Assembly: GCA_041178325.1 (NCBI GenBank)
Contig: JBEGVN010000004.1
Location: 1 to 52,926 of the forward strand
Length of the DNA: 52,926 bases
DNA from: UBA6136 sp041178325
GTDB taxonomy: Bacteria; Pseudomonadota; Gammaproteobacteria; Methylococcales; Methylococcaceae
Direction: 5' to 3'
Below are positions 16,539 through 24,273 of this stretch, in pieces. The notes under the pieces were generated by a model that was not told the origin of the DNA, ran no database searches, and saw nothing but the letters and a program-made list of their open reading frames with translations. A program made the translations under genes and the position numbers. Every line of letters starts with the position of its first letter. Within the stretch, counting starts at the first letter, position 1.

Positions 16539-17480
16539 ATGGTCCTTCATCCCGGCAAACCCTGCGGAATCTCTTTTCCGGGCGCCGATTTTGAGAGAAA
16601 ATTGCCTGTTAACCTTGCCTTGAGCAGGCCCTTCTTGATTCCGCCCGTCCCGCTGATCAACGCTGAAACCCTCATCGAACGCTACGACGCGCTGTTCTTT
16701 GATGCCTATGGTGTTCTGCTCCATCGGGATGGCCCGCTACCCGGCGCCTGCCAGCTTCTGGAAAGACTGCATCAACTGGGAAAACCCTATTTTGTGGTCA
16801 CCAACTCAGCCGCCCGGCTCCCCGAGCATGCGGCTCTTCGTTACCAAGCGTTTGGGTTTCCACTTGAAGCCCACCAAATCATCACAGCCGGCTCACTGAT
16901 AGCTCCGCACTTTAAAGCCAACGGCCTTGAAGGGAGCCGCTGTGCGGTCCTCGGCCCGGAAGACAGTCACCGATTCGTTGCAAAGGCTCGGGGCATTCCC
17001 GTTCCCGCCACCGAGCCTTTCGATGTCCTGGTCATCGGAGATCAGGTCGGGTTTCCTTTTTTGGAGCATATGGATGCCGCCCTGAGCCATCTGATCCAGC
17101 GCTTTGATGCAGACCGCCCGGTCGCGCTGGTGCTTCCCAATCCGGATCTTATCTACCCGAAACCCGAGGGGTTTGGACTGACCTGTGGCGCCATGGCCAC
17201 CGTGATCGAGGCCGTCTTGGCGCAACGTTATCCCGAACGCATGGACACCCGGTTTACCATCCTTGGAAAGCCCATGCCTACGCTCTTTGAGGAGGCGGCT
17301 CGCCGCGCAGGCACCCGCAATGCCGTGATGATCGGGGACCAAATTGGAACCGATATTCGCGGGGCACATGCTTTTGGCATTGACTCTGCGCTGGTCACTG
17401 GTGGCGTGGCTGAGCTCAGCTTCTTTGCCGAAGATTTACCCTACCCGCCGACATACCGACTCCCCAACCTGCTTCTTTGA
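16539..17480 (+). CDS. HAD-superfamily hydrolase, subfamily IIA
   Basis: A phosphatase-like protein of the NagD/4-nitrophenylphosphatase group (HAD-IIA). Motif I is FDAYGVLLHRDG, motif II is in FVVTNSAA, the cap follows, and motif III/IV are in TILGKPMPTLFEEA and MIGDQIGTDIRGA. The substrate is unknown. Motif I uses DxYG in place of the usual DxDG; this Tyr variant is the form I recall for the TIGR01459-type subgroup. The start is uncertain: the ATG at 16539 has AAGG at good spacing and gives 313 residues, but similarity begins only around residue 40, and TTG codons at 16602, 16620 or 16635 are possible. It lies divergently from glk. Confidence 0.8.
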   Translation: MVLHPGKPCGISFPGADFERKLPVNLALSRPFLIPPVPLINAETLIERYDALFFDAYGVLLHRDGPLPGACQLLERLHQLGKPYFVVTNSAARLPEHAALRYQAFGFPLEAHQIITAGSLIAPHFKANGLEGSRCAVLGPEDSHRFVAKARGIPVPATEPFDVLVIGDQVGFPFLEHMDAALSHLIQRFDADRPVALVLPNPDLIYPKPEGFGLTCGAMATVIEAVLAQRYPERMDTRFTILGKPMPTLFEEAARRAGTRNAVMIGDQIGTDIRGAHAFGIDSALVTGGVAELSFFAEDLPYPPTYRLPNLLL

Positions 17481-17595
17481 CCCTATTCACCGCGACCCGG
17501 CGATAGTCCCTGCATACCGACTCGCAGGCCAGCCTATGGGCAGCCCCCCCTTGAATATGCGAGAATCGCGTCATTTTTTACGTGGAGACGTTGCG

Positions 17596-18249
17596 ATGCG
17601 AGTCATCCTCCTTGGTGCGCCCGGCTCGGGCAAAGGCACCCAGGCACAGGCCATCACTGAGAAGTTCGATATCCCGCAAATTTCGACCGGCGACATGTTA
17701 CGCGCCGCGGTTCGGGATGGAACGGAACTCGGGCTTGCTGCTAAAAAGATCATGGATGCCGGTCTTTTGGTCTCGGACGACATCATTTTGGGCCTAATCA
17801 AGGAACGCATCACGGCGGATGACTGCCGCAATGGCTTTCTTCTTGATGGTTTTCCGAGAACCATCGCGCAAGCTGATGGGCTTGAGGCCTTGGCCATCAC
17901 GATCGATGTTGTCATCGAATTCGTCGTTGACGATGAAGAAATCGTTCGCCGCATGAGCGGCCGCCGGGTGCATCCTGCATCCGGGCGCTCGTATCACATC
18001 GTTTTCAATCCCCCCAAGACAGAAGGCATCGATGACATCACCGCTGAAGCGCTCATTCAGCGCGACGATGACAGCGAAGCCACGGTTCGCAAGAGGCTCT
18101 CGGTCTATCATGAGCAGACCAAGCCTCTGGTGGGGTATTACCAGACTAAGGCCGAACAGGGATCTGTTCGGTTTGCCAGTATTAATGGCATCGGCAGCGT
18201 GGACGCCATCACTCAGAAACTGTTCGAGGTCCTGGATGCCGCCCACTGA
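17596..18249 (+). CDS. adk: Adenylate kinase
   Basis: Adk converts ATP and AMP to two ADP in the cytosol. The start MRVILLGAPGSGKGTQAQ holds the P-loop, TGDMLRAAV the AMP site, and the LID block is GRRVHPASGRSYHIVFNPPK followed by EALIQRDDD, without zinc-binding Cys. At 217 residues it matches the long form. The frame stays open upstream to about 17344, but GGAGACGTT directly before the ATG at 17596 and the family start make 17596 the right choice. The 115-base gap before it holds no gene. Confidence 0.97.
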   Translation: MRVILLGAPGSGKGTQAQAITEKFDIPQISTGDMLRAAVRDGTELGLAAKKIMDAGLLVSDDIILGLIKERITADDCRNGFLLDGFPRTIAQADGLEALAITIDVVIEFVVDDEEIVRRMSGRRVHPASGRSYHIVFNPPKTEGIDDITAEALIQRDDDSEATVRKRLSVYHEQTKPLVGYYQTKAEQGSVRFASINGIGSVDAITQKLFEVLDAAH

Positions 18250-18298
18250 GGCGGCCCGACCCCTTTCTTCCTAGACCCTTTACCGAGACCTGAAGCCT

Positions 18299-20032
18299 AT
18301 GGCCGGCAAAACCCTTTATGACAAACTGTGGGATGCTCACGTCGTGTGCACCGAACCGGATGGTTCAGCCCTAATTTACGTCGACCGCCAACTGCTGCAT
18401 GAAGTGACGTCACCGCAGGCCTTTGAAGGCCTCAGACTCTCCGGACGCAAAGTCTGGCGCAAAGGCGCCAATCTCGCGACGGCCGACCACAACGTTCCGA
18501 CCAAGGACCGTGCCAAAGGCATTGCAGACCCTATCGCAAAGCTCCAGATCGAAACTCTAGACCGTAATTGTGAGGAATTCGGCATTCTGGAATTCCCCAT
18601 GGGGGATGTGCGTCAGGGCGTTGTTCATGTCATGGGCCCTGAACAAGGGGCCACCCTCCCCGGCATGACCATTGTGTGCGGCGACTCGCACACTGCGACC
18701 CACGGCGCATTTGGTGCACTGGCCTTCGGTATCGGAACCTCCGAAGTGGAGCATGCGCTGGCCACCCAGTGTCTGGTTCAACGAAAGTCGAAAACCATGC
18801 TGGTCAAGGTCGAAGGTAGCCTCGGCGAAGGTGTCACGGCGAAAGACATCATCCTGGCAGTCATCGGACGGATCGGAACAGCGGGCGGCACGGGGTACAC
18901 CATCGAATTTGCAGGATCGGCTATCCGCAGCCTGACCATGGAAGGTCGCATGACCCTTTGCAACATGGCCATTGAAGGGGGTGCACGCGCTGGCCTCGTT
19001 GCCGTGGACGACACCACGATCAATTACCTCAAGGGTCGCCCAATGGCCCCTACGGGTCGCCTCTGGGATGAGGCTGTGATCAACTGGAAGGACCTCAAAA
19101 GTGATGCAGATGCTACCTTTGATCTCACCATCGAACTGGCTGCAAAAGACATCAAGCCCCAAGTCAGCTGGGGTACCTCCCCTGAAATGGTGCTGCCGGT
19201 CGATGCCAAGGTCCCGGATCCTGCACAGGAAAAGGATGCCGTGAAGCGGGACGGGATGGAACGCGCACTCCAATATATGGGCCTCAAGGCTGGCACGCCA
19301 ATCAGCGAAATCAAGCTGGATAAGGTCTTTATCGGTTCCTGCACCAATGGGCGCATCGAGGATCTGCGGGCCGCTGCTGAGGTAGCCCGGGGCCGTAAAG
19401 TGGCCGGCAACATCAAACTGGCCATGGTCGTTCCCGGTTCAGGCCTTGTGAAACAGCAGGCTGAAGATGAGGGGCTCGATAAGATCTTTGTGGCGGCAGG
19501 TTTCGAATGGCGTGATCCTGGCTGTTCCATGTGTCTTGCCATGAATGCGGATCGACTGGAGTCGGGCGAACGTTGTGCTTCGACGTCAAACCGTAACTTT
19601 GAGGGCCGTCAGGGCTTTGGGGGCCGCACCCATCTCGTGAGTCCCGCCATGGCGGCAGCGGCAGCTGTCACCGGGCACTTCATTGATGTCAGGTCCCTGA
19701 AACCTGTTGCTCAAGCTCCGACAAAAGCCACCAGCGAGCCTGTGAAAGAGCCGGCACCGCTTGTTGTCTCCGTAACCGCAGAGACTGCTGCGCCCGCCCC
19801 CCAGAAGGACCCGGCGCCCACGATCAAGACAAAGGCACCGAAAACCACGACAAAGAAGCCGGTCTCGGATGCTCTCGTTGAAGTGAAAGCTCCTGAGGCG
19901 AAGCCCGCAAAGGCGAGGATTCCGGTCAAGAAAGCCGCCGCGGAAAAGAAAGCACCTGCCACATCGAACCCCAAGAAGCCGGCACCCCGCCCGGCGGGAT
20001 CAACCTTGCGTAAGAGGTCACCCAAATCATGA
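18299..20032 (+). CDS. leuC: 3-isopropylmalate dehydratase large subunit with a basic C-terminal tail
   Basis: LeuC with LeuD isomerises 2- to 3-isopropylmalate. Residues 1-468 are a complete LeuC, from MAGKTLYDKLWDAHVV to TGHFIDVRSLK, with the [4Fe-4S] ligands C348 (IGSCTNG), C409 and C412 (GCSMC). A further 109 residues follow, rich in Pro, Ala and Lys (AKPAKARIPVKKAAAEKKA and similar), ending in STLRKRSPKS. E. coli LeuC has 466 residues, so the tail is extra. It is in frame and its stop overlaps the leuD start (ATGA), so it is not a sequencing accident that ran into a neighbour. Function of the tail is unknown; it looks like the AlgP/histone-H1-like tails that bind nucleic acid. Confidence 0.96.
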   Translation: MAGKTLYDKLWDAHVVCTEPDGSALIYVDRQLLHEVTSPQAFEGLRLSGRKVWRKGANLATADHNVPTKDRAKGIADPIAKLQIETLDRNCEEFGILEFPMGDVRQGVVHVMGPEQGATLPGMTIVCGDSHTATHGAFGALAFGIGTSEVEHALATQCLVQRKSKTMLVKVEGSLGEGVTAKDIILAVIGRIGTAGGTGYTIEFAGSAIRSLTMEGRMTLCNMAIEGGARAGLVAVDDTTINYLKGRPMAPTGRLWDEAVINWKDLKSDADATFDLTIELAAKDIKPQVSWGTSPEMVLPVDAKVPDPAQEKDAVKRDGMERALQYMGLKAGTPISEIKLDKVFIGSCTNGRIEDLRAAAEVARGRKVAGNIKLAMVVPGSGLVKQQAEDEGLDKIFVAAGFEWRDPGCSMCLAMNADRLESGERCASTSNRNFEGRQGFGGRTHLVSPAMAAAAAVTGHFIDVRSLKPVAQAPTKATSEPVKEPAPLVVSVTAETAAPAPQKDPAPTIKTKAPKTTTKKPVSDALVEVKAPEAKPAKARIPVKKAAAEKKAPATSNPKKPAPRPAGSTLRKRSPKS

Positions 20033-20673
20033 GATCTTTTCGTTATATCAATTCTCGGGTCATCCCATTGGATCGCGCCAATGTGGATACAGATGCGATC
20101 ATCCCGAAGCAGTTCCTCAAATCCATCAAGCGCAGCGGCTTTGGTGTCTACCTCTTCGACGAGTGGCGTTACCTTGACCGCGGCGAACCAGACATGGACT
20201 GCACCAACCGCCCACGTAACCCGGATTTTGTCCTCAACAAACCCTCGGCTTATCGCGCCCGAATTCTCCTGACCCGGGAAAACTTCGGCTGTGGTTCCTC
20301 TCGCGAACATGCGCCATGGGCCCTCGAAGACTATGGCTTTCGTGTCCTCATCGCGCCAAGTTTTGCGGATATTTTCTACAACAACTGCTTCAAGAACGGG
20401 ATCTTGCCGATCATTCTTGATAGTGCCACCGTAGATCATCTCTTTCAGGAGGCAACAGGCATCGGATACCAAATCGAAGTCGATCTCCCCAGCCAGACCA
20501 TCACGACAAAGTTCGGCGAAAAAATTCACTTCGAGATCGAACCCACGCGAAAGCATCGCTTGCTGAATGGACTCGACGATATCGGCCTGACACTTCAACG
20601 TGCCGAAGAGATTTCGGCTTATGAGGCGCGTCGAAAAAAGGAAGCGCCCTGGTTGTTCAGCGACGTGGCCTAA
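20029..20673 (+). CDS. leuD: 3-isopropylmalate dehydratase small subunit
   Basis: The 214-residue swivel-domain partner of LeuC. Typical blocks are NVDTDAIIPKQFLK near the start, LLTRENFGCGSSREHAPWAL, and FADIFYNNCFKNGILPI. The start ATG overlaps the leuC stop by 4 bases and GAGG lies 11 bases upstream, so translation is probably coupled. Length and motifs are normal. The gene after it is leuB, 180 bases downstream. Confidence 0.97.
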   Translation: MRSFRYINSRVIPLDRANVDTDAIIPKQFLKSIKRSGFGVYLFDEWRYLDRGEPDMDCTNRPRNPDFVLNKPSAYRARILLTRENFGCGSSREHAPWALEDYGFRVLIAPSFADIFYNNCFKNGILPIILDSATVDHLFQEATGIGYQIEVDLPSQTITTKFGEKIHFEIEPTRKHRLLNGLDDIGLTLQRAEEISAYEARRKKEAPWLFSDVA

Positions 20674-20708
20674 GGCAACCACTGATCCCCAATACAGTTG
20701 ACCGTGCA

Positions 20709-20728
20709 CCGGGCGTGAAAGCGTCCGG
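20709..20728 (+). promoter_or_regulatory. leuD-leuB intergenic hairpin
   Basis: An 8-bp stem with two G-T pairs closes a GAAA tetraloop, 36 bases past the leuD stop. No T-run follows. It could be an mRNA processing or stabilising element between leuD and leuB. I saw no leader peptide with a run of Leu codons in this gap. Confidence 0.35.
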
Positions 20729-20853
20729 AACGCACCCCATTCTTACCACCCCCTGGATAGCAAAGATCGATAGGAGAAGCGAGAATCAGGGCGCCTCATT
20801 GCGTGCGCCGCGCTATCCCTCCCCGCCAGTTTGAATCGGGGCTCTCGCATTAC

Positions 20854-21936
20854 ATGATGACGAAAAAAATTGCAGTATTACCCGGCGACGGGATCGGAAC
20901 CGAAATCGTTGCCGAAGCCCTAAAGGTGCTGGATGTCCTTAAAAGTGACTATGGCCTCAAGGTCGAGACCGAAGAAGCCCTGATTGGTGGCGCGGCCTAT
21001 GATGCAACGGGCACGCCTTTTCCCGAAGCGACATTGAAAGTCTGCGCCGCCGCGGATTCAGTCCTTCTCGGTGCCGTCGGTGGTCCGAAATGGGAACCCC
21101 TCGATTATTCCGTTCGCCCTGAACGGGGTCTTCTGGGCCTTCGCGCTGAACTTGAACTCTTCGCCAACCTTCGTCCTGCGCTCCTTTACCCGCAGCTCGT
21201 AGCCGCATCAACCCTGAAGCCCGAAGTGGTTTCAGGCCTCGACATCATGATCATTCGAGAACTCACCGGCGGCATTTACTTTGGTAAGCCCCGTGGACGC
21301 AGGGTCAATGACCAGGGTGAGCGCGAAGGCTTCAATACCTTGATCTACACGGAATCTGAAATTCGCCGTATCGGCCATATCGCGTTTCAGACCGCCCAAA
21401 AGCGTAACAAGAAGCTGTGCTCTGTCGATAAGGCCAATGTCCTTGAATGCACCGAGCTGTGGCGTGAAGTCATGATCGAAGTCTCGAAGGACTACCCGGA
21501 CGTCGAGCTCAGCCACATGTACGTCGACAATGCAGCCATGCAGCTGGTCCGGGCTCCGAAACAATTCGACGTCATGGTGACCGAAAACATGTTTGGCGAC
21601 ATTCTCTCTGACTGTGCCGCCATGCTGACCGGCTCTATCGGCATGCTGCCCTCAGCCTCTCTCGACAAGAATGGCAAGGGCATGTACGAACCCATTCATG
21701 GCTCGGCTCCTGACATCAGTGGCAAAGGCATTGCCAATCCGATCGCGACGATCCTGTCCGTTGCGATGATGCTGCGCCACAGTTTCAATGATGCCGTGAA
21801 TGCAGACCGGGTCGAGAAGGCCGTCATCCAGTCTTTGGATGCGGGTTACCGCACGGCGGACATTTACTCCGAGGGCACCCGAAAAGTCGGCACCCAGGAA
21901 ATGGGTGCGGCGATCATTGCGGCCCTGCGCGGCTAG
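20854..21936 (+). CDS. leuB: 3-isopropylmalate dehydrogenase
   Basis: LeuB oxidises and decarboxylates 3-isopropylmalate to 2-oxoisocaproate with NAD+. It starts with KKIAVLPGDGIGTEIV and has RPERGLLGLRAEL, the catalytic IRELTGGIYFGKPRG with its Tyr, CSVDKANVLE with its Lys, and the metal-site ENMFGDILSDCAAM. At 360 residues it is normal length. Two ATGs in a row (20854 and 20857) are equally good starts; the frame extends upstream to 20803 but without family similarity. Shine-Dalgarno is weak. Confidence 0.97.
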   Translation: MMTKKIAVLPGDGIGTEIVAEALKVLDVLKSDYGLKVETEEALIGGAAYDATGTPFPEATLKVCAAADSVLLGAVGGPKWEPLDYSVRPERGLLGLRAELELFANLRPALLYPQLVAASTLKPEVVSGLDIMIIRELTGGIYFGKPRGRRVNDQGEREGFNTLIYTESEIRRIGHIAFQTAQKRNKKLCSVDKANVLECTELWREVMIEVSKDYPDVELSHMYVDNAAMQLVRAPKQFDVMVTENMFGDILSDCAAMLTGSIGMLPSASLDKNGKGMYEPIHGSAPDISGKGIANPIATILSVAMMLRHSFNDAVNADRVEKAVIQSLDAGYRTADIYSEGTRKVGTQEMGAAIIAALRG

Positions 21937-21948
21937 GAGCTTAAGATC

Positions 21949-22968
21949 ATGCGAACCTTCAACGTTGCCGTCCTGGGCGCGACGGGCGCGGTCGGTGAAA
22001 CGATGCTGGAAATCCTCGAACAGCGGAATTTTCCTGTCGGTCAGGTTTTTCCTTTGGCGAGCAGCCGCTCAGCGGGCCAAAAGGTCAACTTCCGTGGCGA
22101 GGAGCTGACGGTTCTGGATGTCGAGAGCTTCGACTTCAGCCAAACCGAAATCGGCCTTTTTTCAGCCGGGGCTTCCGTTTCCGAGGTCTACGGTCCGAAA
22201 GCGGCCGCCGAAGGCTGCGTCGTCATCGACAACACCTCGCGCTTTCGATACGAAGATGACATTCCTCTCGTCGTACCAGAAGTCAATCCGGAGGCGATTG
22301 CCCAGTACCGGCACCGCGGGATCATTGCCAACCCGAATTGCTCAACGATCCAGATGCTGGTTGCGCTGAAGCCGATCCATGATGCCGTTGGCATCGAGCG
22401 AATCAATGTCTGCACGTATCAGGCAGTATCCGGGACTGGAAAGAAGGCCATTGAAGAACTGGCCCACCAAACCACCCAACTCCTGAGTGGAAAGCCGGTA
22501 ACGCCCTCGGTCTACCCCAAGCAGATCGCCTTCAACGTTCTGCCCCAAATCGATGTCTTCCTTGAAAATGGATACACCAAGGAAGAAATGAAGATGGTTT
22601 GGGAAACCCGAAAGATCATGGGTGATGAGAGCATCGAAGTGAATCCGACCGCCGTTCGGGTTCCGGTGTTCTATGGCCACTCTGAAGCCGTCCACATCGA
22701 AACCCGAGAGAAAATCACGGCGGACGAAGCCAAGGTCCTTTTAGGAAAAGCGCCAGGGGTTGTCGTTGTTGATGAGCGCCAACCCGGAGGTTACCCCACT
22801 GCTGTAACTGAAAGCGCGGGCCAAGATCCGGTATTTGTCGGGCGCATCCGAGAGGACATCTCTCACCCTCGCGGCCTCGACTTGTGGGTCGTTTCTGACA
22901 ACATTCGCAAAGGCGCAGCCCTGAACAGCGTCCAGATCGCCGAAGTACTGATTCGCGACTACCTCTGA
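21949..22968 (+). CDS. asd: Aspartate-semialdehyde dehydrogenase
   Basis: Asd reduces aspartyl phosphate to the semialdehyde that feeds diaminopimelate/lysine, methionine and threonine. The NADP motif is VAVLGATGAVGETML; the catalytic Cys is in IANPNCSTIQM and the His in VPVFYGHSEAVHIET. At 339 residues it is normal. It follows leuB by 12 bases, with GGAG well placed in front of its ATG, so it is cotranscribed with the leucine genes, a common gammaproteobacterial order. A strong terminator follows. Confidence 0.97.
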   Translation: MRTFNVAVLGATGAVGETMLEILEQRNFPVGQVFPLASSRSAGQKVNFRGEELTVLDVESFDFSQTEIGLFSAGASVSEVYGPKAAAEGCVVIDNTSRFRYEDDIPLVVPEVNPEAIAQYRHRGIIANPNCSTIQMLVALKPIHDAVGIERINVCTYQAVSGTGKKAIEELAHQTTQLLSGKPVTPSVYPKQIAFNVLPQIDVFLENGYTKEEMKMVWETRKIMGDESIEVNPTAVRVPVFYGHSEAVHIETREKITADEAKVLLGKAPGVVVVDERQPGGYPTAVTESAGQDPVFVGRIREDISHPRGLDLWVVSDNIRKGAALNSVQIAEVLIRDYL

Positions 22969-23028
22969 CCCAAGGATTGAATAAGGAGCCGAAAAAGGCC
23001 CGTACTTGCTTTACCGCAAGCTGAACGG

Positions 23029-23075
23029 ACCCCCCGAGGTTTGACACACGTCCAACCTCGGGGGGTTTAGTTTTT
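23029..23075 (+). terminator. Rho-independent terminator after asd
   Basis: A perfect 13-bp stem (23029-23041 with 23054-23066) with a 12-base loop is followed by TTTAGTTTTT. It ends the leu-asd transcript. The T-run overlaps the stop of the channel gene on the opposite strand, and the minus side lacks a T-run, so it works mainly in the plus direction. A smaller TTGC/GCAA hairpin lies just upstream (about 23006-23020). Confidence 0.92.
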
Positions 23076-23796
23076 ATGGGATTGGCTTTTGGGACTGGTT
23101 TTCCATCAGATGCATGCCCACCAGACGCGCGACAACCACCGCGACATACATCTGGCCGATCAGGGCCTCCACAGAACACAGCATGCCGGCAAAGGGATTG
23201 ACCGGGGTAATGTCTCCGTAGCCCAGCGTGGTCAACGTGATCAGACTAAAGTAAAGATTCCCCCCACTCCTGAGATAAAAGGTGACATCGCCGCCACAGA
23301 GGGTGGGAGTGCAGTCGAAGGCATTCGGAATAATCAGGGCAGTGAGCGTGTACATGCTTCCAAAAAATGCGCTGATCAAAAGATAAATCGAAACAGCGCC
23401 ATAGAGTCGGTCTGATGTCCTGACCCTCGGAGACAGAAAGACATGGTGGGCCATGACAAAAACGACCCGGGCAAAAAAGAGGATAAAGATGGATTCGCGG
23501 GTCAGGGCCAGCCAACGGACCTCGCGATGCATTTCCTCAAACGTCCAAAGGATGAGCACCAGAAGAGCAATCAGTACCGTGCTGATGTGCCTTTTTTTTC
23601 GCCCTGCGGACAGGATAAGACCCGCGGCCAATAGACCAATCCCTAAAGCAAGCTCCAGAATATTGCCCCAAAGCCCCTGCAAACTCATCAGGGGAAAAGA
23701 AACCAGATAGGCCATCTGAAGCAGGAGAAAATTACGATAGATCGTCGATGGGGGCATGGCGGCTCCGGGCGCAATGATGTTCCTTGGAGCTAGCAT
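23074..23796 (-). CDS. Potassium channel family protein
   Basis: This 240-residue membrane protein has about six hydrophobic segments and one pore loop with the K+ selectivity filter TLGYGD (about residue 195) between the last two helices. The first four segments contain no regular Arg/Lys ladder, so it does not look like a voltage sensor; the pore module resembles the Ion_trans_2 family. It probably conducts K+ passively. The start ATG at 23796 has AGGA at good spacing, but a second ATG at 23757 is also possible. It follows trmL by 12 bases on the same strand. Confidence 0.83.
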   Translation of the reverse strand: MLAPRNIIAPGAAMPPSTIYRNFLLLQMAYLVSFPLMSLQGLWGNILELALGIGLLAAGLILSAGRKKRHISTVLIALLVLILWTFEEMHREVRWLALTRESIFILFFARVVFVMAHHVFLSPRVRTSDRLYGAVSIYLLISAFFGSMYTLTALIIPNAFDCTPTLCGGDVTFYLRSGGNLYFSLITLTTLGYGDITPVNPFAGMLCSVEALIGQMYVAVVVARLVGMHLMENQSQKPIP

Positions 23797-23808
23797 ACCG
23801 AATCCTGT

Positions 23809-24273
23809 TCAATCGTGTCCCTGAAAGCCCAGCTGGCGCCAGGCCTCGTAGACCACAAGCGCAACGGCATTCGAGAGGTTCAGACTGCGGCCGCCAGGCC
23901 TCATGGGGATCGTAAGACGCTGAGATTCCGGCAGGGCCTCCAGCAACTCACGGGGAAGCCCTCGGGTTTCAGGCCCAAACAGGAAGGTGTCCCCAGGCGC
24001 AAACGCTGGATCGGCATACGAACAGGTGCCACGGGTCGACAAGGCAAACACCCGCCGCGGTCCCGCGGCATCCAGGTAGGCCTCAAGACAAGGATAGGTC
24101 CTGACCCGCGCATACTCATGATAGTCGAGACCGGCCCGCTTCAATCGGGCATCATCCAGACTGAAGCCCAAGGGCTCAATCAGGTGAAGCTCCGCGCCCG
24201 TATTGGCACAAAGCCGGATGATGTTACCGGTGTTCGGGGGGATTTCCGGCTCGTAAAGAACAACGTCAAGCAC
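23809..24273 (-). CDS. trmL: tRNA (cytidine(34)-2'-O)-methyltransferase TrmL
   Basis: This SPOUT-class enzyme of 154 residues 2'-O-methylates the wobble base of leucine tRNAs. The family start EPEIPPNTGNIIRLCANTG, the block FGPETRGLP and the C-terminal IPMRPGGRSLNLSNAVALVVYEAW make up the knotted SAM site. The start is a GTG whose first base overlaps the last base of the glgP stop TAG, so translation is coupled. Length and motifs are typical. Confidence 0.95.
   Translation of the reverse strand: MLDVVLYEPEIPPNTGNIIRLCANTGAELHLIEPLGFSLDDARLKRAGLDYHEYARVRTYPCLEAYLDAAGPRRVFALSTRGTCSYADPAFAPGDTFLFGPETRGLPRELLEALPESQRLTIPMRPGGRSLNLSNAVALVVYEAWRQLGFQGHD

Noticed and set aside
17344..17595. Upstream extension of adk
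   Set aside because: The added residues have no similarity, overlap the HAD gene, and the ATG at 17596 has its own Shine-Dalgarno and the family start.
19703..20032. Frameshift or run-on explanation for the LeuC tail
   Set aside because: The frame ends exactly in an ATGA overlap with leuD and is homogeneous in composition, which a random run-on would not give.
19711..20709. 332-codon open frame on the minus strand opposite the LeuC tail and leuD
   Set aside because: It is opposite a confident leuD and the tail codons; its Ala/Gly/Phe-rich product reflects the Lys/Ala/Pro-rich plus strand.
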